DNA of 9,193 nucleotides from an uncultured Roseburia sp. (GTDB lineage: Bacteria; Bacillota_A; Clostridia; Lachnospirales; Lachnospiraceae), in contig CAAEAE010000118.1 of assembly GCA_900753715.1 (NCBI GenBank), positions 1-9,193 on the forward strand, written 5' to 3'. Positions 6,455 through 9,193 of the stretch are shown piece after piece. The notes below the pieces were generated by a model. The model did no database searches. It saw nothing but the letters and a program-made list of their open reading frames with translations, and was not told the origin of the DNA. The stretch's first letter is position 1, and each line of letters begins with the position of its first letter. The translations under genes and the position numbers were made by a program.

Positions 6455-7120
6455 TTACAAATATAAATTAATGGATGTGCCAATACCATTTTTGCTCTGT
6501 TCTAATTGCAGGGCAGATGCGACAAGTGCTGCGGCTTCGGTTGTAGCCGATGTTGTGGATGTTGAACCGGAGGCATTTTCCTTTAAATTCTTCTGGCGGA
6601 TTTCGGTATCCCGCAACAGTGTGGTACGTTTCTGAAGCCGTTTAGCGTAAGAATCTACCTTTTGCATATAATCGGAATCCTTGGAAAAAAGGGATTCAAA
6701 CCTGGAAATAGAAGCGGAACTAAACATTGTGCTTCTGGTGGTCAAGGTTCCGTCTGGGTTGACCGTGATGCCGATATCATCAAGCTCATCAGAATATTTA
6801 CTGTTTAACGAGGAGAGGCTGTTTAAATAGCGTTCTGCCTGCTTGTCACCTGTTTTCTTGCCGGAAGTCATCAGATTGTTAATTGTGTCCACATAGGCGG
6901 ATACGCTGTTTCGGATATTGGTTTTATTATCTTCATCAAACGTAAAGCTGCGCAGCTTCTTAACAGCACGCCTTATGGCAGAAGCGTCCGCATTTGCAAG
7001 CTCTGTGCTTGAATAGCTGGTCCGCTTGGCAGAAGTGGCTGCATTTCGGTTGTCAGAGTAGAAATTTCTTTTATAAAAGGAGATGGTCAGGCTTACGCCT
7101 GTGCCTGCGATTGCTGACAT
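6455..7120 (-). CDS. Hypothetical protein with FliD C-terminal-like region
   Basis: I do not recognise a named family for this 221-residue protein. It is rich in Ser, Thr, Ala and Asn, has no cysteine, and shows neither a clear signal peptide nor a membrane helix. Residues about 69-165 read like the C-terminal domain of the flagellar cap protein FliD: a helix IRNSVSAYVDTINNLM, then the segment DDIGITVNPDGTLTTRSTMF (114-133), where FliD has a similar 'IGI...DGTL' motif, then FESLFSKDSDYMQKVDSYAKRL, where FliD places its '..LF' end and final helix. The N-terminal domain and variable domains of a true FliD (usually over 450 residues) are absent. A Ser/Thr/Ala-rich stretch at 183-205 may be disordered. 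The start is well supported by GGAGG (complement of 7128-7132), seven bases upstream. It appears to be a single-gene transcript ending at the shared terminator. That it is exported by or linked to flagella is a hypothesis only. Confidence 0.72.
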   Translation of the reverse strand: MSAIAGTGVSLTISFYKRNFYSDNRNAATSAKRTSYSSTELANADASAIRRAVKKLRSFTFDEDNKTNIRNSVSAYVDTINNLMTSGKKTGDKQAERYLNSLSSLNSKYSDELDDIGITVNPDGTLTTRSTMFSSASISRFESLFSKDSDYMQKVDSYAKRLQKRTTLLRDTEIRQKNLKENASGSTSTTSATTEAAALVASALQLEQSKNGIGTSINLYL

Positions 7121-7160
7121 AATAATTCCTCCATTGTAGTGTTATGTAATTGGAATATTC

Positions 7161-7196
7161 TTAATTATTATTCGGTAAAAAATGGCTGATAATTAA
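7161..7196. repeat. AT-rich inverted repeat in the divergent intergenic region
   Basis: TTAATTAT (7161-7168) and ATAATTAA (7189-7196) are perfect inverted 8-mers separated by 20 bases. They lie between the divergent FliD-like and NfeD genes and bracket the possible minus-strand promoter. The region is AT-rich, so a chance origin is possible; a dimeric regulator site is the alternative. Confidence 0.4.
7169..7195 (-). promoter_or_regulatory. Possible sigma-D (flagellar) promoter for the minus-strand gene
   Basis: Read on the minus strand, TAAT (7192-7195), 15 bases, then ACCGAATA (7169-7176) partly matches the flagellar consensus TAAA-N15-GCCGATAA. The predicted start lies about 40 bases before the ATG. 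The match is incomplete (3/4 and about 5/8 positions) in an AT-rich stretch where chance matches are common. No better vegetative promoter was seen for this gene. Confidence 0.3.
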
Positions 7197-7219
7197 CCGT
7201 AGCATTCAAAAAATGTTCA

Positions 7220-7228
7220 TGGTATAAT
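7220..7228 (+). promoter_or_regulatory. Extended -10 promoter for the NfeD gene
   Basis: TGGTATAAT gives a perfect -10 box (7223-7228) with the upstream TG (7220-7221). The -35 area shows no good match, as is usual for extended -10 promoters. Transcription would start near 7235, about 22 bases ahead of the chosen ATG at 7257. Confidence 0.7.
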
Positions 7229-7256
7229 CAAAACAGGCACAGGGAGGGAAATGAAT

Positions 7257-7727
7257 ATGCAGACAATTATATTGTGGATAATTTTAATTATTTTATTTGC
7301 GGTGGTGGAAATCGCAACGGTCGGACTGACTTCCATCTGGTTTGCAGGTGGAGCACTTGTGGCATTGCTTGCAAGCCTCATTGGATTAAATCTGGGCTGG
7401 CAGATAGCAATTTTTGTTGTGGTATCGGTGCTTTTACTTGCATTTACAAGACCGTGGGCACTTAAGTACTTAAAGCCGCATCTGGTAAGAACCAACTATG
7501 AGGAGGCAATTGGTGAGAATGCCTGCATTACAGATACGGTGGATAACCGGAAGGAAACCGGAACAGCCGTGTTAAAGGGACAGGAATGGACAGCAAGAGC
7601 CTACGAGGATGGCAAAGTGTTCGAGGCGGGAACCATTGTAACGGTAAAAGAAATCCGCGGAGTTACGCTGTATGTGACGGAGAGTGACATAATGCCAAAG
7701 AGAGAAGAGAAAGAGGAACAGGCATGA
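7257..7727 (+). CDS. NfeD-like membrane protein
   Basis: NfeD-family proteins are small membrane proteins with a cytoplasmic OB-fold, usually working beside SPFH/flotillin-type scaffolds in membrane quality control or membrane organisation. In 156 residues I see three hydrophobic helices (about 3-20, 27-43 and 48-64) and then the OB-like domain (about 83-143) with the family pattern GENACITDTV, GTAVLKGQEWTARA, AGTIVTVKEIRGVTLYV. The last ten residues are highly charged. The ATG at 7257 is preferred to the one at 7251: the strong site GGGAGGG (7242-7248) would be only two bases from the latter but eight from the former. Its stop overlaps the next start as ATGA. The usual SPFH partner is not beside it in this window. 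This is the short NfeD form, without the N-terminal ClpP-like protease domain. Confidence 0.88.
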   Translation: MQTIILWIILIILFAVVEIATVGLTSIWFAGGALVALLASLIGLNLGWQIAIFVVVSVLLLAFTRPWALKYLKPHLVRTNYEEAIGENACITDTVDNRKETGTAVLKGQEWTARAYEDGKVFEAGTIVTVKEIRGVTLYVTESDIMPKREEKEEQA

Positions 7728-8668
7728 AAATCGTATTCTTAGATGCAAAATCAATCGGAGAGGACATTGATTTATCCGGGTTTGACCGGATTGGGGAAGT
7801 GGTAAAATATGATTTTTCCACACCGGAAGAAGCAGGAGAACGCACGAAGGACGCAGATGTTATTATTTTGAATAAGGTTGTCATCGATGAGAAATCCATC
7901 GGGGAGGCAGAACACTTAAAGCTAGTATGCGTGACAGCAACCGGAACAAATAACCTTGATAAAGCGTATCTGGATGCGCGTGGCATCGCATGGCGCAATG
8001 TGGCGGGCTATTCGACCGAATCGGTTGCACAGCACACGTTTGCACTGTTATTTTACCTGCTTGAGAAGCTGCGCTATTATGATGATTATGTCAAAACGGA
8101 AAAATATATTGGAGACACCATTTTTACCCATTTTGCGAACCGGTTCCATGAGTTAAGCGGCATGACCTGGGGCGTCATCGGACTTGGCGCAATCGGGCGC
8201 AGGGTGGCAGACATTGCAAAAGCGTTTGGCTGCCATGTCATCTATTACTCGACTTCCGGGAAGAACAGCCAGCCGGGGTATGAACGGGTGGATTTTGAGA
8301 CACTGTTAAAGGAATCTGACATTGTGTCGGTTCATGCACCGTTAGATGAGAATACCAAGGGACTGATGAACCGGGACGCATTTGCGAAGATGAAAAAGAA
8401 TGCGATTTTCTTAAATCTGGGAAGAGGACCGATTGTAAATGAGGCAGACCTCGCGGAGGCGTTAGAGCTGGGAGTCATTGCGGCAGCAGGACTTGACGTG
8501 CTTGAGACAGAGCCGATGACAGAACAGAATCCGCTTCGCAGAATCAAGGACAGCGATAAGCTGCTCATAACCCCGCACATTGCCTGGGCGAGCGTGGAAG
8601 CCCGCACAAGGCTGATGGGGATTATCTTAGAGCAGGTGAAGGATTATTTTGGACTCGCCGAGAAGTAA
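7724..8668 (+). CDS. D-2-hydroxyacid dehydrogenase, glycerate dehydrogenase/hydroxypyruvate reductase type
   Basis: This soluble enzyme would reversibly reduce a 2-keto acid to the D-2-hydroxy acid with NAD(P)H. Glycerate/hydroxypyruvate is the closest guess. The 314 residues show the family layout: a split catalytic domain (about 1-100 and 287-314) around a Rossmann domain. Landmarks are TATGTNN (71-77), the dinucleotide motif GLGAIG (153-158), HAPLDENTKGLM (204-215), and NLGRGPIVNE (231-240) with catalytic Arg234. GLDVLETEP (256-264) carries Glu263, and TPHIAWAS (283-290) carries the acid-base His285. At the end of the second Rossmann strand (VIYYSTSGKN), Ser176 stands where NAD-specific members carry an acid, so cofactor choice is uncertain. 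The ATG overlaps the NfeD stop by four bases, and AGAGGAA upstream lies within that gene, so translation is coupled. Related lactate or VanH-type activities cannot be excluded. Confidence 0.9.
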   Translation: MKIVFLDAKSIGEDIDLSGFDRIGEVVKYDFSTPEEAGERTKDADVIILNKVVIDEKSIGEAEHLKLVCVTATGTNNLDKAYLDARGIAWRNVAGYSTESVAQHTFALLFYLLEKLRYYDDYVKTEKYIGDTIFTHFANRFHELSGMTWGVIGLGAIGRRVADIAKAFGCHVIYYSTSGKNSQPGYERVDFETLLKESDIVSVHAPLDENTKGLMNRDAFAKMKKNAIFLNLGRGPIVNEADLAEALELGVIAAAGLDVLETEPMTEQNPLRRIKDSDKLLITPHIAWASVEARTRLMGIILEQVKDYFGLAEK

Positions 8669-8674
8669 ATAGCT

Positions 8675-8694
8675 GCTGTGTGGCACAGCCTTTT
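8675..8694 (+). terminator. Weak terminator-like hairpin after the dehydrogenase gene
   Basis: GCTGTG (8675-8680) and CACAGC (8684-8689) form a 6-bp stem with a 3-base loop, followed by CTTTT. The T-tract is short. The same bases could also pair in a larger structure closed by AGCTGC (8671-8676) and GCAGCT (8706-8711), so which fold dominates is unclear. Confidence 0.45.
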
Positions 8695-8724
8695 GGACAG
8701 CAGGCGCAGCTTACGGAAAAAGAA

Positions 8725-9193
8725 TCAGCTTGGAATGGAGACATCAAGACCGCTGTGGAAAGAATTATTTCCATAGTCGGCAAGGAATGCCTGTTTCAAC
8801 CGGTTCTTTTTTTGTGTGTCGTCTGCGGCGAGTAATTCCTCCAGAGAAAGAATCCGCTTCCGGTAAAGCTCCATCGCCTTTTCGTAGAGCTCAAAAAAGC
8901 TCTCGTGCGAGACGAGCGTGGAATCCCAGGGGTTTGTCCAGCGTGCATGGCGCAGATTAAACGGGTCCGTGCGGAATGCAAGACAGTCGCTTAAGATAAG
9001 CGGGGAAAACAGCGGGTAGCCTAACGTATGCTTTTCCAAAAGCCGCACGGCAGCTTTTTTCTGCCCGGTGTTATCGTGCATAAGATACAGGGTGAACGGC
9101 ATGACGTAAAGGCTTGCATAGATAGCGGCATAGGTGACGTGCAGCCTTGGAAATGCTTTTGCGTAGGCGTGGTGAAGCATTTTTGCAATGACA
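8725..9193 (-). CDS. Unidentified protein, C-terminal part only (5' end outside window)
   Basis: The frame is open to the right edge of the window, so the ATG at 9178-9180 is probably internal and the gene is cut. About 155 residues are visible. The sequence is largely helical, starting with an aromatic-rich segment HVTYAAIYASLYVMPFTLYLMH that could be a buried or membrane-facing helix. A central part FRTDPFNLRHARWTNPWDSTLVSHESFFELYEKAMELYRKR follows, then a charged helix and the end YGNNSFHSGLDVS. The 'NPWD...ESFFELYEKA' stretch reminds me of the C-terminal part of clostridial zinc-dependent phospholipase C-like proteins, but the zinc-ligand region would lie outside the window, so this is only a guess. 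It converges on the dehydrogenase gene, with 56 bases between the stop codons. Confidence 0.6.
   Translation of the reverse strand, partial: VIAKMLHHAYAKAFPRLHVTYAAIYASLYVMPFTLYLMHDNTGQKKAAVRLLEKHTLGYPLFSPLILSDCLAFRTDPFNLRHARWTNPWDSTLVSHESFFELYEKAMELYRKRILSLEELLAADDTQKKNRLKQAFLADYGNNSFHSGLDVSIPS

Noticed and set aside
6438..6635. 65-codon plus-strand open frame after the tRNA
   Set aside because: It starts inside the terminator hairpin and is antisense to the FliD-like gene, which has a good ribosome site.
7251..7256. Earlier ATG for the NfeD gene
   Set aside because: Only two bases separate it from GGGAGGG, while ATG 7257 lies at the normal distance of eight.
8730..8960. 76-codon plus-strand open frame near the right end
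   Set aside because: It is antisense to the longer frame that stays open to the window edge, and its product has no recognisable features.
1..9193. CRISPR array, insertion sequence, prophage or integration site at the tRNA
   Set aside because: No regularly spaced repeats, transposase or integrase genes were found, and the tRNA 3' end is not duplicated elsewhere in the window.

Overview
The window looks like chromosomal DNA of a low-to-mid-GC Gram-positive anaerobe of the Clostridia, most likely the Lachnospiraceae. The grounds are strong AGGAG-type ribosome binding sites, sigma-A promoters with extended -10 boxes, U-tract hairpin terminators, a BceS/BceAB-type peptide-resistance module, and a tRNA-Gly without an encoded CCA end. 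The assignment is from general character, not from a database match.

Left part (1-3622): the 3' end of a BceS-type intramembrane-sensing histidine kinase, then a BceA-type ATPase and a BceB-type permease that overlap by 8 bases. Between kinase and ATPase lie a perfect TTACA-N4-TGTAA palindrome (the known BceR-type operator pattern), a strong terminator, and an extended -10 promoter. The kinase and its unseen response regulator would thus form one transcript, and the transporter a second one switched on by the regulator. In this family the transporter both senses and relieves antimicrobial peptide stress at the membrane.

Middle part (3623-6298): a second terminator is overlapped by a good sigma-A promoter, which drives three tightly packed genes: a family 2 glycosyltransferase, a DUF6625-like protein with an acidic DxD-type centre, and an extended-SDR sugar-nucleotide epimerase/dehydratase. 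Together they look like a small surface-glycan or cell-wall-polymer set.

RNA gene and minus-strand gene (6299-7132): a tRNA-Gly(CCC), absent from any protein-based view, has its own near-consensus promoter and is followed by a hairpin with T-tracts on both sides. That hairpin probably also ends the convergent minus-strand gene, a 221-residue Ser/Thr/Asn-rich protein whose middle resembles the C-terminal domain of the flagellar cap protein FliD.

Right part (7133-9193): an AT-rich divergent intergenic region, an NfeD-type membrane protein translationally coupled (ATGA) to a D-2-hydroxyacid dehydrogenase of the glycerate dehydrogenase type, and a convergent minus-strand gene that runs off the window. 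No insertion sequence, CRISPR array, prophage or plasmid origin was seen. The least explained items are the stand-alone FliD-like gene, the DUF6625-like gene, and the repeated pattern of promoters laid directly over terminators.
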